Source: Megasphaera sp. UBA1696
GTDB taxonomy: Bacteria > Bacillota > Negativicutes > Veillonellales > Megasphaeraceae
NCBI GenBank assembly: GCA_002319965.1
Contig: DCJQ01000007.1
Location: forward strand, 1 to 33,384
Direction: 5' to 3'
Length of the DNA: 33,384 nt
Shown here piece by piece: positions 1 to 7,671 of this stretch (the stretch's first letter is position 1; every line of letters begins with the position of its first letter). The notes under the pieces were generated by a model. That model made no database searches. It had not been told where the DNA came from and was given only the letters and a program-made list of their open reading frames with translations. Made by a program: the position numbers and the translations under genes.

Positions 1-180
1 ACTTATTGTTTTTGGTGTCCGGCTCTCACCGGACGTTTGAATTGATTCGGTTATTTTCTTACGAAAATGACCTGCACTCCCGAGTAAAACTCGGCATAAA
101 CAAATCTAAAGATTTATTTACTGGCGTTCATTCAATCATTGTTCAGTTTTCAAAGGTCATCGTGTCGCCGTAACGACGAC
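1..180 (-). other. 5' leader of an rRNA operon (16S gene lies off the left edge)
   Basis: Read on the minus strand, this stretch follows two strong promoters and has no coding potential. It holds a boxA-like antitermination sequence, TGACCTTTGAAAAC (146-159), continuing into CTGAACAA, as found in Firmicute rRNA leaders and 16S-23S spacers. Further down are small hairpins: AAATCT/AGATTT (102-115), CCGAGT/ACTCGG (80-94) and GTCCGG/CCGGAC (17-34). Together these fit an rRNA leader. The 16S gene itself is not in the window, so its identity is inferred. A spacer before another stable RNA is the alternative. Confidence 0.6.
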
Positions 181-186
181 TTGTTT

Positions 187-215
187 ATCTTACCAAACTC
201 CGAGGAGCTTGTCAA
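187..215 (-). promoter_or_regulatory. Promoter P2 of the leftward rRNA operon
   Basis: On the minus strand TTGACA (210-215) and TAAGAT (187-192) are separated by exactly 17 bases. It sits 117 bases downstream of a second sigma-A-type promoter in the same direction. Tandem strong promoters followed by a boxA leader are typical of rRNA operons. Confidence 0.7.
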
Positions 216-303
216 GCACGTTTTTGAAAGATTTTCAAATCGTACTCGCGTCGGCTGTTGTCTCAGCCGGGCCGTCTGAGGACTTCTCCCTGACAGCTTA
301 TTC

Positions 304-332
304 AGTATACTCCCGTGTAAAGGAATTGTCAA
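304..332 (-). promoter_or_regulatory. Promoter P1 of the leftward rRNA operon
   Basis: On the minus strand TTGACA (327-332) and TATACT (304-309) are 17 bases apart, close to the sigma-A consensus. It starts just after the terminator of the superoxide reductase gene, so it fires an independent leftward transcript into the boxA leader. Confidence 0.75.
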
Positions 333-355
333 GACTATATGTAGAAAAGATATAC

Positions 356-386
356 AAAAAAAGACCCGCCTCAACGAGGCGGGTCC
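356..386 (-). terminator. Terminator of the superoxide reductase gene
   Basis: On the minus strand a 10-bp perfect GC-rich stem (363-372 with 376-385) is followed by seven Ts (356-362). It lies 19 bases past the stop codon and separates this gene from the rRNA promoters. Confidence 0.9.
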
Positions 387-404
387 TGCTAGATGCGTTA
401 TGGA

Positions 405-755
405 TTAGAATTCGGCTTTCCAAATTCCGTGGAGATTACAGGATTCATATACGACGCCGGAATCAACAGCTGCGAAAACGGCTTTCGGAGCATCGCCCGG
501 TTTCAGGAATTTAACTTCCAGTTTGTCGTCCGTTGCCAAGGCAATCCATTCGATGTAATGTTCTTCGAGCATCGGATGTTCTACAGAACCAACGGTAACT
601 TCAATGGTATCTCCAACGCGTTTTACGTCAGGGATGTGTTTTTCTTTAGCTGCGTCGACGGAACCGACAGCGATCGGCGTTGCGCCTTCTACGATACCAC
701 TGAGTAATGCTACTACATTTTTACCTTCAAGCTGATAGAATTTTACGTCTTTCAT
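405..755 (-). CDS. Superoxide reductase, class III-like (desulfoferrodoxin family without the rubredoxin-type centre)
   Basis: The 116-residue protein matches the catalytic domain of desulfoferrodoxin/superoxide reductase, which reduces superoxide to peroxide in anaerobes. The non-haem iron ligands are visible: His40 in EKHIPDV, His60 and His66 in HPMLEEHYIEW, and Cys106 and His109 in CNLHG. Glu38 and Lys39 form the usual EK pair. The N-terminal 35 residues align with the desulforedoxin-like domain, but all its iron-binding cysteines are gone; Cys106 is the only cysteine in the protein. That places it with class III enzymes such as the Treponema one. The ATG follows GAGGAGG with good spacing. 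It is a single-gene transcript with its own promoter and terminator. Cytoplasmic by lack of a signal peptide. Confidence 0.9.
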   Translation of the reverse strand: MKDVKFYQLEGKNVVALLSGIVEGATPIAVGSVDAAKEKHIPDVKRVGDTIEVTVGSVEHPMLEEHYIEWIALATDDKLEVKFLKPGDAPKAVFAAVDSGVVYESCNLHGIWKAEF

Positions 756-846
756 GTTAACTCCTCCTCTGTGAATGGTTCAAATATATGATTAAAATAG
801 GGTAAACATAGTTAGGTATTTAGCAACAAAGCTTTATTTTTGTTTT

Positions 847-875
847 ATTCTACCTTATGAAGTCATCCTTGTCAA
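847..875 (-). promoter_or_regulatory. Promoter of the superoxide reductase gene
   Basis: On the minus strand TTGACA (870-875) and TAGAAT (847-852) are 17 bases apart, giving a leader of about 85 bases before the ATG. The leader is AT-rich; I see no convincing PerR or Fur box in it. Confidence 0.7.
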
Positions 876-914
876 CCGATTCATGCGTAATGAGCATACT
901 TATCATTGAGCAGC

Positions 915-951
915 GAAAATAAAGGCCCTGACGGAGGTTTTGTCAGGGCCC
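915..951 (-). terminator. Terminator of the acyl-CoA dehydrogenase gene
   Basis: On the minus strand a 9-bp perfect stem, GGCCCTGAC with GTCAGGGCC (924-932 and 942-950), is followed by TTTATTTT. It lies about 70 bases past the stop codon. Confidence 0.85.
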
Positions 952-1018
952 TTATGTAAGCGGTTATATACTATTATTCTATATCATTATTTGTTGAGGA
1001 GAAAGTAAGGTTTAAAAC

Positions 1019-2167
1019 TTAGCGGAGGATGGCTCCGGAGATGACCATCTGCTGTACCTGGTTGGTACCTTCATAAATCTGAGTGATCTTAGCATCGCGC
1101 ATGTAGCGTTCAACCGGATATTCACGGGTGAAGCCGTAACCACCGAATACCTGTACGGCATCGGTCGTGACCTGCATAGCGACATCGGATGCGTATTTCT
1201 TAGCGATAGCGGCATCAACGGAATAGGATTTAACGTCGGGCTGGGACATTTTCCAAGCAGCTTTATAAACGGCCAGACGGGCTGTTTCGATCTTGAGTTT
1301 CATATCAGCCAGCATGAAGCTGACAGCCTGGAATTTTGCAATCTGTTTGCCGAACTGCGTACGTTCTTTCGCATACTGGAGCGCAGCATTGTAGGCGCCT
1401 TCTGCAATTCCGAGTGCCTGAGCACCGACACCGACGCGGCCGCCGTCGAGGGTCATCATAGCAATCTTGAAGCCTTCGCCTTCTTTGCCGAGGAGGTTTT
1501 CAGCCGGGATTTTGACGTCCTGGAATACGAGCTCACGCTGGACGGAAGCGCGGATCCCCATTTTAACTTCTTTTTTGCCGTAGGTGAAGCCTTCCATACC
1601 TTTTTCAACGATGAAAGCGCTCATGCCTTTTGCACCGAGGGATTTATCCGTCGAAGCGAATACGACCGTAACGTCCGCTTCACCACCATTGGTATTGAAA
1701 ACTTTAGAACCGGTCAGGGTATAGCTGCCGTCTTCATTTTTAACAGCAACGGTAGAACCGTTCAAAGCATCGGTGCCGGCATTCGGTTCGGTAAGGCCGA
1801 ATGCGCCGAGTTTCGTGCCTTCTGCCAAGGGTTTGAGGTATTTAGCTTTCTGTTCAGCCGTGCCGAATTTCCAGATCGGCCAGGAGCAGAGCATGGTATG
1901 TACTTCGAAGCTGAGGGCGATAGAGGGGTCGACTTTCGCGATTTCTTCGCAGGCAACAGCCAAGCTGAGGAAGTCAGCGCCGACGCCGCCGTTTTCTTCT
2001 TCCCAGGGAATGCCGAGAAGGCCGAGGGTACCCATTTCGTCGAGGATAGCGCGGTCAAAAATTTCTTGTTCGTCGCGATCTTTTACAGTGGGAGCCAATT
2101 TTTTTTCAGCAAAATCTCTGGCGAGATTTGCAATATCTTGCTGCATTTCGGTAAGTTTAAAATCCAT
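1019..2167 (-). CDS. Short-chain acyl-CoA dehydrogenase (butyryl-CoA dehydrogenase type)
   Basis: This 382-residue protein has the full acyl-CoA dehydrogenase fold: the alpha-helical N-terminal domain, the FAD-contacting segment GLTEPNAGTDA near residue 125, and the C-terminal QVFGGYGFTREYPVERYMRD region. The catalytic base is Glu366 in QIYEGTNQVQ, where short- and medium-chain enzymes carry it. Length and motifs match butyryl-CoA dehydrogenases of butyrate-forming anaerobes, but chain length cannot be settled from sequence. The enzyme would oxidise acyl-CoA to 2-enoyl-CoA or run in reverse with electron-transferring flavoprotein, whose genes are not in this window. The ATG follows AGGAGG with proper spacing. 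The crotonase gene lies upstream in the same direction, with a terminator-like hairpin between them. Confidence 0.93.
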   Translation of the reverse strand: MDFKLTEMQQDIANLARDFAEKKLAPTVKDRDEQEIFDRAILDEMGTLGLLGIPWEEENGGVGADFLSLAVACEEIAKVDPSIALSFEVHTMLCSWPIWKFGTAEQKAKYLKPLAEGTKLGAFGLTEPNAGTDALNGSTVAVKNEDGSYTLTGSKVFNTNGGEADVTVVFASTDKSLGAKGMSAFIVEKGMEGFTYGKKEVKMGIRASVQRELVFQDVKIPAENLLGKEGEGFKIAMMTLDGGRVGVGAQALGIAEGAYNAALQYAKERTQFGKQIAKFQAVSFMLADMKLKIETARLAVYKAAWKMSQPDVKSYSVDAAIAKKYASDVAMQVTTDAVQVFGGYGFTREYPVERYMRDAKITQIYEGTNQVQQMVISGAILR

Positions 2168-2215
2168 GGTAGGTGTTCCTCCTAAAAATAGTTCTTATTG
2201 CATACTTGATGTTTA

Positions 2216-2244
2216 TAAAAAAGGACGCCGCCGAAGGGCGCCCT
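2216..2244 (-). terminator. Terminator or attenuator between the crotonase and acyl-CoA dehydrogenase genes
   Basis: On the minus strand a GC-rich hairpin (2222-2244, 8 pairs including one G-U) is followed by a run of Ts (2216-2222). It lies 23 bases after the crotonase stop. I see no good sigma-A promoter between it and the next start codon, so partial read-through is likely. Confidence 0.7.
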
Positions 2245-2266
2245 ATTTTATGCTTATGGGTGATGA

Positions 2267-3049
2267 TTATTTGCCCTGGAAGTTTTTAGCACGTTTGTTT
2301 ACGAATGCGTCCATGCCTTCTTTCTGGTCGGCCGTGGAGAAGCACAGTGCAAAGACTTCGTCTTCGTAAGCGATACCGGTAATGACGTCGCAGTTGATAC
2401 CGCGGTTGATAGCCGTCTTAGCGAGCTGTACAGCAATCGGAGCGTTGGCCATGATTTCTTTAGCCGTCTGTTTGCAGACATCCATCAATTCAGCCTGGGG
2501 GACGACTTTGTTGACCAAGCCGATACGATAAGCTTCGTTGGCATCGATCATGTTGGCACGGAAGATCAATTCTTTGCCATAGCCGCGGCCAACGACACGG
2601 GGAAGACGCTGAGTGCCGCCAAAGCCCGGGGTAATGCCGAGACCGACTTCAGGCTGGCCGAATTTCGCATTGTCCGAAGCATAACGGAAGTCGCAGGCGC
2701 AGGCCAGTTCGCAGCCGCCGCCGAGAGCGAAACCGTTGACAGCAGCGATGACCGGCTGCGGAAGGTTTTCGATGCGAGTAAACGTATCCTGGGAAATCTT
2801 ACCAAATTTACGGCCTTCAACAGGGTTCTTCGTCGACATTTCTACGATGTCGGCACCGGCTACGAAGGATTTTGCACCGTCACCGGTAATGATGACGACT
2901 TTGACCGATTCATCGTTTTCGATTTTACCGACGCAGTCGTTCAATTCCGTAACCGTTTCTGTATTCAAAGCGTTCAGGGCCTTGGGACGGCTGATGGTTA
3001 AAATACCGATACCTTCTTCGTTGACGAATTTAATGTTTTTGTAATCCAT
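2267..3049 (-). CDS. crt: Enoyl-CoA hydratase / crotonase (3-hydroxybutyryl-CoA dehydratase type)
   Basis: The 260-residue protein is a typical single-domain crotonase. It hydrates 2-enoyl-CoA or dehydrates 3-hydroxyacyl-CoA in the butyrate/beta-oxidation pathway. The oxyanion-hole segments are AGADI (residues 64-68) and the glycines at 110-112 in FALGGGCE. The two catalytic glutamates are Glu114 (GGCE) and Glu134 (QPEVGLG), both of which true hydratases need. The ATG follows AGGAGG. It is the first gene before the acyl-CoA dehydrogenase on the minus strand, so the two probably act in sequence. Thiolase and 3-hydroxybutyryl-CoA dehydrogenase are not nearby. Its promoter region resembles that of the propionate CoA-transferase gene. 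Exact chain-length preference is inferred. Confidence 0.93.
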   Translation of the reverse strand: MDYKNIKFVNEEGIGILTISRPKALNALNTETVTELNDCVGKIENDESVKVVIITGDGAKSFVAGADIVEMSTKNPVEGRKFGKISQDTFTRIENLPQPVIAAVNGFALGGGCELACACDFRYASDNAKFGQPEVGLGITPGFGGTQRLPRVVGRGYGKELIFRANMIDANEAYRIGLVNKVVPQAELMDVCKQTAKEIMANAPIAVQLAKTAINRGINCDVITGIAYEDEVFALCFSTADQKEGMDAFVNKRAKNFQGK

Positions 3050-3099
3050 AATGAAAGCCTCCTAATATAGTTCTAATCGTAACTAACTATGTTCTATTT

Positions 3100-3120
3100 G
3101 TCGGTTCGTCTTGAACCAAC
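3100..3120 (-). repeat. Inverted repeat in the crotonase leader
   Basis: On the minus strand GTTGGTTC and GAACCGAC flank a 5-base spacer; as RNA this is an 8-bp stem with one G-U pair. It lies in the transcribed leader just after the inferred start site and could be an operator or an RNA hairpin. There is no T-run, so it is not a terminator. Confidence 0.5.
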
Positions 3121-3123
3121 CTT

Positions 3124-3170
3124 GTGACTACAGTATACAAATGACCGACTTGGAACAAAACAGGAAAGGC
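3124..3170 (-). promoter_or_regulatory. Crotonase promoter region, similar to the one at 6517-6563
   Basis: On the minus strand the -10 hexamer TATACT (3132-3137) lies within TTTGTATACT, but no good -35 hexamer sits 16-18 bases upstream. The core 32 bases (3124-3155) match the region upstream of the propionate CoA-transferase gene at 23 positions without gaps. The next 15 match at 10. A -10 without a -35 plus conserved upstream sequence suggests activator control. Confidence 0.6.
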
Positions 3171-3222
3171 TTGCCCTTTTTTGCATAGAATTAAGTCCTT
3201 GTGAATTTTTTTGTCAAATTCG

Positions 3223-3251
3223 TTGTTATCGTCCGTGGTATGTGATAAAAT
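3223..3251 (+). promoter_or_regulatory. Promoter of the XRE-type regulator gene
   Basis: TTGTTA (3223-3228) and TAAAAT (3246-3251) are 17 bases apart, and a TGA triplet directly before the -10 makes it an extended -10 promoter. The resulting leader would be about 100 bases. Confidence 0.55.
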
Positions 3252-3361
3252 GTACATGCTTGTTGAACTTAATTTATACAGCAAATGAATAAATTTCATG
3301 ATAGATTGAAAGTTATGTAGATTCCTACATCAATATAAAAATCCATTCTAAGGAGGCCACC

Positions 3362-4822
3362 ATGATTTCAGATGGATATTCTGCAACGTTAAAAAAGCTC
3401 ATTTCCTTTACGCAGGCCAAATTTATCGCCCTGGCTGACGTCGTCGGCTACGATGTTTCTTACGTCAATAAGTGGAGCAATGGTACAAAGCTGCCGTCTT
3501 CCCGCTATGTAGAGCGGATAAATGAAGATATGGGACAGTATTTTGCCGAACTCATCGTCAAGCAGAAAAAGGAAGATAAGTTCTTCAAATCCTTCCCCAT
3601 TTCCGAACAAGCGGAAGACCTGGGCTTTGAAATCAGCCAGTACTTATGCTCCGCATATCGGACGACACTCCATCAAAACCGGACTCCGAAAAGCAAAGAA
3701 AATCGTCCGTCCATCAAAGTTGTTACGGGCCACCATGATACGTCGGCCTTCTTAGCAGACCTCCTGCAAAAGAGCATCCAGAATCTTGAAGAAGACGGAG
3801 AACTCTTGGTACTCGGCGAATTCACTACCATCTGCAGTTCCCGGTTCTGGAAATATTTCGAAGGACTTCAGTTCAAAAATAAGCTCGTCGTTCGTGTCGG
3901 ACTGGACCTTGACAAATTGGAAGCCGACCCGGAAGCATTGATTAACCTTTACCGCACGTTAGATGAATACCTCGATATTGACTTTGTTTTTTACGATATG
4001 AAGGAATCGGCCAATGCCAACCTCATCATCCTGAAAGGATCCTTCGTCGTTCAATATGCGTTGGACCCGCAAATGCGCTTTAAGATGTGCACCTATATCT
4101 TCGATGAATCCATGGTCTGGGATATTTATGAAAAATTCAGCTTCACCGGTTCTGAACAGAGGCCCATCATGTCAACGGCAAGTTCCTTAGGCCTCGATGA
4201 ATTGGGATACCGTACAGCCTTCTATGCGACGACGCGCTTCTTTTTCTACTTGACCATCGGTTTTGAATTCCTCCTGCCCCACGAAGTTTTCGACAGTATC
4301 AGCCAAAACGTATCACCGGAACGGGCATTTTCCATTCAGCGCCTGTGCGTAACCTGGGAAGAAGTCCTCAATGCCGCCGAAATCACCTTCATGATACCGA
4401 CGACGTCTCTCCTGCGCTACGTCGAATCGGGATATATCTATCTGACCGATATTGAATACAACCTGACGGCAGCAGAACGAAAAGCCCACATAAAAAGCGT
4501 GCTCGAGGGCATGGAAAAGAATCCTAAGCTGACCATGGGCGTCCTCTTACCCTCCGTTAATGAAGGCTTCTATATGGGCAAGGACCTGTCCTTCTATTCC
4601 AACTACAAGACAGGTTTCCTGAAAAAGAACAAGCGAAACATCCATAACAATGCCGATTCTTTCTACATCATCAACAGCAACCGCCTTCATTCACTGCTGC
4701 TCAACGCCTTCCAAAATATGAAAAACCAGCCGTCGTACCGCCAGTACGACAAGGACGCGCTCAAGAAGAAATACGAAACGTACAAACCCCTCATTGAACG
4801 GACCGTATCCTTATCCAAATAA
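3362..4822 (+). CDS. XRE-type HTH protein with a large unrecognised C-terminal region; probable transcription regulator
   Basis: I do not recognise this 486-residue family. Residues about 8-60 look like an XRE-type helix-turn-helix: LADVVGYDVSYVNKWSNGTK has the pattern of the recognition region followed by LPSSRYVERI. The remaining 400 residues have no signal peptide or transmembrane segment. They look like a mixed alpha/beta domain, with hydrophobic strands such as GELLVLGEF, KLVVRVGLDL and IDFVFYDM, and probably sense a ligand. The ATG follows AAGGAGG with 5-base spacing. It is transcribed alone, divergent from the crotonase gene and convergent with propionate CoA-transferase. Those two genes share a promoter-region motif, so regulation of both by this protein is a reasonable inference. 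No enzymatic motif was found. Confidence 0.75.
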   Translation: MISDGYSATLKKLISFTQAKFIALADVVGYDVSYVNKWSNGTKLPSSRYVERINEDMGQYFAELIVKQKKEDKFFKSFPISEQAEDLGFEISQYLCSAYRTTLHQNRTPKSKENRPSIKVVTGHHDTSAFLADLLQKSIQNLEEDGELLVLGEFTTICSSRFWKYFEGLQFKNKLVVRVGLDLDKLEADPEALINLYRTLDEYLDIDFVFYDMKESANANLIILKGSFVVQYALDPQMRFKMCTYIFDESMVWDIYEKFSFTGSEQRPIMSTASSLGLDELGYRTAFYATTRFFFYLTIGFEFLLPHEVFDSISQNVSPERAFSIQRLCVTWEEVLNAAEITFMIPTTSLLRYVESGYIYLTDIEYNLTAAERKAHIKSVLEGMEKNPKLTMGVLLPSVNEGFYMGKDLSFYSNYKTGFLKKNKRNIHNNADSFYIINSNRLHSLLLNAFQNMKNQPSYRQYDKDALKKKYETYKPLIERTVSLSK

Positions 4823-4840
4823 TAAAATATGCAGGCAACG

Positions 4841-4876
4841 AAAAAACAGGCTCCATGATTCATGGAGCCTGTTTTA
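4841..4876. terminator. Bidirectional terminator between the regulator gene and pct
   Basis: A 14-bp perfect inverted repeat (4845-4858 with 4860-4873) has an A-run on one side and a T-run on the other, so it can terminate both converging transcripts. Confidence 0.9.
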
Positions 4877-4890
4877 TATCGTGATTCAGC

Positions 4891-6474
4891 TTATTTTTTC
4901 AAATCTTCTTTCATTTGTTTCAAGCCCATCGGTTCGTCTCTAAAGAGGAATGCCGGCATGATTTTGACATCGTCGATAATCGGAGTGAAGCCCATCTGAT
5001 CGAGGACGTCTTTCTGAAGATCGATGCCCGGTGCAATTTCCGTAAGGTGGACGCCGTCTTCTTTCATTTCAAATACAGCTCGTTCCGTGATGTACAGGAC
5101 ATGCTGTTTATGTTTACGGGCATAGTTACCGCTGAAGGTAATGTGACCGACTTCGGGAACGAATTTCTTGACTTTCCCTTCCTGAAGGATGTGGAGTTCG
5201 CCGTCTTTGATTTCTTCGCGGAGTTTCCCCGTCGTAAAGGTACCGCAGAAGACGACGCTTTTCGTATTCTGGGTGATATTGACGAAACCGCCGCAGCCGG
5301 CAATGCGCGTCCCGAATTTAGAAACGTTGATGTTGCCGTCTTTATCGCATTCGGCAAGGCCTAGGCAGGTCAGATCCAAGCCGCCGCCATCGTAGAAGTC
5401 GAACTGTGTAGCCTGGTCCATATAGGCTTCGGCATTGACCGAGGCGCCAAAGCGGACGCCGCCGAGAGGAATGCCGCCAATAGCCCCGGCTTCGACGGTC
5501 ATGGTCAGGCTGTCGCCGATACCTTCTTCGTTGGCAACGGAAGAAACGAGTTCCGGAATGCCGATGCCCAAGTTGATGACCGCTTCATTACTCATATGAA
5601 GGAGTAAGAGGGCTGCCCGGCGGGCAATGACTTTTTTAGCATTGAGCGGAGCCGGATCGAGGGCTTTGACAGGAATCGTCGTTTCGCCGGTCAGGGACGG
5701 ATCGTATTCACAGTCGAAGGACTGCTGGCGTTTCGCTTCATCGTCAACTTGAACGAGGTAGTCGACGTAGATGCCCGGTACTTTGACCAGTTTCGGGTCG
5801 AGGGTGCCGCCTTTGACGATTTTTTCGACCTGGACGACGACGGTGCCGCCGCTGTTATGAACGGCCTGTGCTAAAGGCGTTGCGTCAAAGGGAGAAACTT
5901 CCTTACTCATGACGACGTTGCCCCATTCATCGGCATAGGTGCCGCGAATAAAACCGACGTTCATATCCATGCGCGGATAGAAGAGTTGTTCATGACCGTC
6001 GATTTCGACGACTTTGACGAAGTCTTCTTTGGTAACATCATTGAGACGGCCGCCGCTGATGCGGGGATCGGCAAAGGTATCGAGGCCGACGTGCGTAATC
6101 GTGCCCAGTCGATGGGCCGCAACGTCGCGGAAATACTGAGCCAAGGTCCCCTGGGGCAGGTTGTATGCCTGGATTTTGTTGTCGTTTACCAGTGCCTGGA
6201 GGGCTGTAACGGCATTCCAGTGGCCTAAGATGGCTTTTTTCAGCATGCCTTCATGGGCGAAATGATCGCCGCCGCGGCCATCGGTATTCCCCTGGGAGGC
6301 CGCGTAGATAAGGGTCAAGTCTTTCGGAGCCCCGCTTTCTAAGAACCGTTCTTCAAGGGCACTGGTCAAGGCTTCAGGTTGACCGGAGCCAACGAAACCG
6401 TTTGTCGTTACGACGTCGCCGTCTTTTACCAGCATCGCCGCTTCTTGAGCTGTAATTATTTTCACTTGTTTCAT
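4891..6474 (-). CDS. pct: Propionate (acetate) CoA-transferase
   Basis: The protein is a fused alpha-beta family I CoA-transferase of 527 residues, like clostridial and Megasphaera propionate CoA-transferases. It moves CoA between acetyl-, propionyl-, lactyl- or butyryl-CoA and free acids through a glutamyl-CoA intermediate. The catalytic glutamate is in TVEAGAIGG (Glu328). Both halves are complete, with GSQG-like AASQGNTDGRGG near the start and NLGIGIPE in the second half. The longest frame starts at 6483, but that ATG abuts its AGGAG (6484-6488) with no spacer. The ATG at 6474 is 9 bases from it and is preferred. cbiK lies upstream in the same direction with no terminator between them. Substrate range is not settled by sequence. 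Confidence 0.92.
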   Translation of the reverse strand: MKQVKIITAQEAAMLVKDGDVVTTNGFVGSGQPEALTSALEERFLESGAPKDLTLIYAASQGNTDGRGGDHFAHEGMLKKAILGHWNAVTALQALVNDNKIQAYNLPQGTLAQYFRDVAAHRLGTITHVGLDTFADPRISGGRLNDVTKEDFVKVVEIDGHEQLFYPRMDMNVGFIRGTYADEWGNVVMSKEVSPFDATPLAQAVHNSGGTVVVQVEKIVKGGTLDPKLVKVPGIYVDYLVQVDDEAKRQQSFDCEYDPSLTGETTIPVKALDPAPLNAKKVIARRAALLLLHMSNEAVINLGIGIPELVSSVANEEGIGDSLTMTVEAGAIGGIPLGGVRFGASVNAEAYMDQATQFDFYDGGGLDLTCLGLAECDKDGNINVSKFGTRIAGCGGFVNITQNTKSVVFCGTFTTGKLREEIKDGELHILQEGKVKKFVPEVGHITFSGNYARKHKQHVLYITERAVFEMKEDGVHLTEIAPGIDLQKDVLDQMGFTPIIDDVKIMPAFLFRDEPMGLKQMKEDLKK

Positions 6475-6516
6475 GTCTTCCATCTCCTATGTCTCACGTT
6501 TCATCACGTGTTCTTC

Positions 6517-6563
6517 GTGATTCAAGTATACAAAAGGTTGAGGTGGAATAATACATGAAAAGG
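6517..6563 (-). promoter_or_regulatory. pct promoter region, similar to the one at 3124-3170
   Basis: On the minus strand TATACT (6525-6530) forms the -10 within TTTTGTATACT. TTCCA, TC, TTTGTATACT and TCAC line up without gaps with the crotonase promoter region. As there, no consensus -35 is present at the right distance. Confidence 0.6.
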
Positions 6564-6602
6564 ATGGACTATTTTTGTATGAAAAAATTCCAAGAAGTCA
6601 AA

Positions 6603-7604
6603 TTATTCAGCTTCCAATGCATTCCAAGCTTCATCGGCCCGTTCAACGAACATATGGCGGATGGCATCGTTTTCACCGAGACCGTGGATATAGGGGGTAA
6701 CGGTAATGCCTTCTTTTTCAAGAATGCTCTTATGGGAATCTTCTTCGGCACCGGCCATATCATTGTTGGCATGGTCACCGGCAACCATCATCATCGGCAT
6801 GAGGGTAACGTGTTTGATGCCCTTGGCTTTAAGCATGGGGATGACCGTATCCAAGTGAGGCCAGCCTTCGACGGAATAGATGTAAACGTTTCCGAGGTTT
6901 GCCGAGTCGAGGCGGTTCTGAACGACGGAATAGTAGGCGTTAGCCGGATGGGGCGTGCCGTGAGCCATAACTAAGACAGCTTCTTTTTCGCCGATTTTAG
7001 GGAACTGGGTCGAGAAAGCCCGGACAAATTCTTCAACGTCATCACGCTGGTCTTCTTGGCCCATCCAGTAGAGGATCGGCGTACCGAGGGTCATTTTCTT
7101 GAAGTCATTCTTATAGAGGTCAAAAATAGCCGAGTCATAGGCGTATTCCATACCGGGAATGACGTCGAGGGACGTAATGGCAACGCGGGTATAGCCGTCT
7201 TTTTTCAGCTGTTCCAAGGCTTTTTCCGGCGTCGGGATATCAAGGCCTTCTTTGGCTTTAATGCGGTCGACGATGATATGCGACGTAAAGGCTACGACGA
7301 CTTTTTGATTCGGATGAGCTGCCTGAATGTCAGAAACGGTCTTATCAATCGTCTTCTGGCGGCTGTCTTTATAAGTCGTGCCAAAGCTGAGTACCAAGAT
7401 GGCGTCTTTGTTGGCGACGTTCTGCATAGCCGGATTGTTGTACGTGCGGACACCGATTTCAGCGGCCTGCTTTAACGCCGGGGTAGGATTTTTGACTTCC
7501 GGATTGAGCGTATAGCCGGCAGCAAAGGACGTAGCACCAAAAGCACCGAAGGACGTAATAGCCAGGGACAGAATCAAGGCGGTTTTCAATTTTTTACAAC
7601 GCAT
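6603..7604 (-). CDS. cbiK: Secreted sirohydrochlorin cobaltochelatase (CbiK family)
   Basis: The protein inserts cobalt into sirohydrochlorin, or handles a related tetrapyrrole-metal step, for anaerobic cobalamin synthesis. Motifs of the chelatase fold are clear: LVLSFGTTYKDSR (71-82), the metal-binding His215 in VMAHGTPH, Glu246 in VEGWP, and His278 in MMMVAGDHANND. Residues 1-29 are a signal peptide (positive start, hydrophobic core, cleavage near SFAA). At 333 residues it is longer than cytoplasmic CbiK by about that much. Exported CbiK forms are known in Desulfovibrio, where a role in haem or metal handling is suspected. The ATG follows AAAGGAG. Upstream lie a terminator and a cobalamin riboswitch, so expression should fall when B12 is plentiful. 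No other cob/cbi gene is in the window. Confidence 0.93.
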   Translation of the reverse strand: MRCKKLKTALILSLAITSFGAFGATSFAAGYTLNPEVKNPTPALKQAAEIGVRTYNNPAMQNVANKDAILVLSFGTTYKDSRQKTIDKTVSDIQAAHPNQKVVVAFTSHIIVDRIKAKEGLDIPTPEKALEQLKKDGYTRVAITSLDVIPGMEYAYDSAIFDLYKNDFKKMTLGTPILYWMGQEDQRDDVEEFVRAFSTQFPKIGEKEAVLVMAHGTPHPANAYYSVVQNRLDSANLGNVYIYSVEGWPHLDTVIPMLKAKGIKHVTLMPMMMVAGDHANNDMAGAEEDSHKSILEKEGITVTPYIHGLGENDAIRHMFVERADEAWNALEAE

Positions 7605-7671
7605 ACTAATCTCTCCTTTAAATAAAAAAGTAAAATTTATACATTAAGCGTTCACCATCGAATGATTCCCA

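Noticed and set aside
362..386. Short GC-rich inverted repeats as possible CRISPR or REP elements
   Set aside because: Each hairpin in the window occurs once, next to a gene end with a T-run; they are ordinary terminators, and no regularly spaced repeats exist.
150..514. Frames on both strands across the rRNA promoters and the superoxide reductase 3' end
   Set aside because: They overlap two strong promoters, a terminator or the real gene, and encode low-quality, basic sequences.
3087..3299. Minus-strand 70-codon frame upstream of the crotonase gene
   Set aside because: It covers the promoter region and has no ribosome-binding site; composition is that of intergenic DNA.
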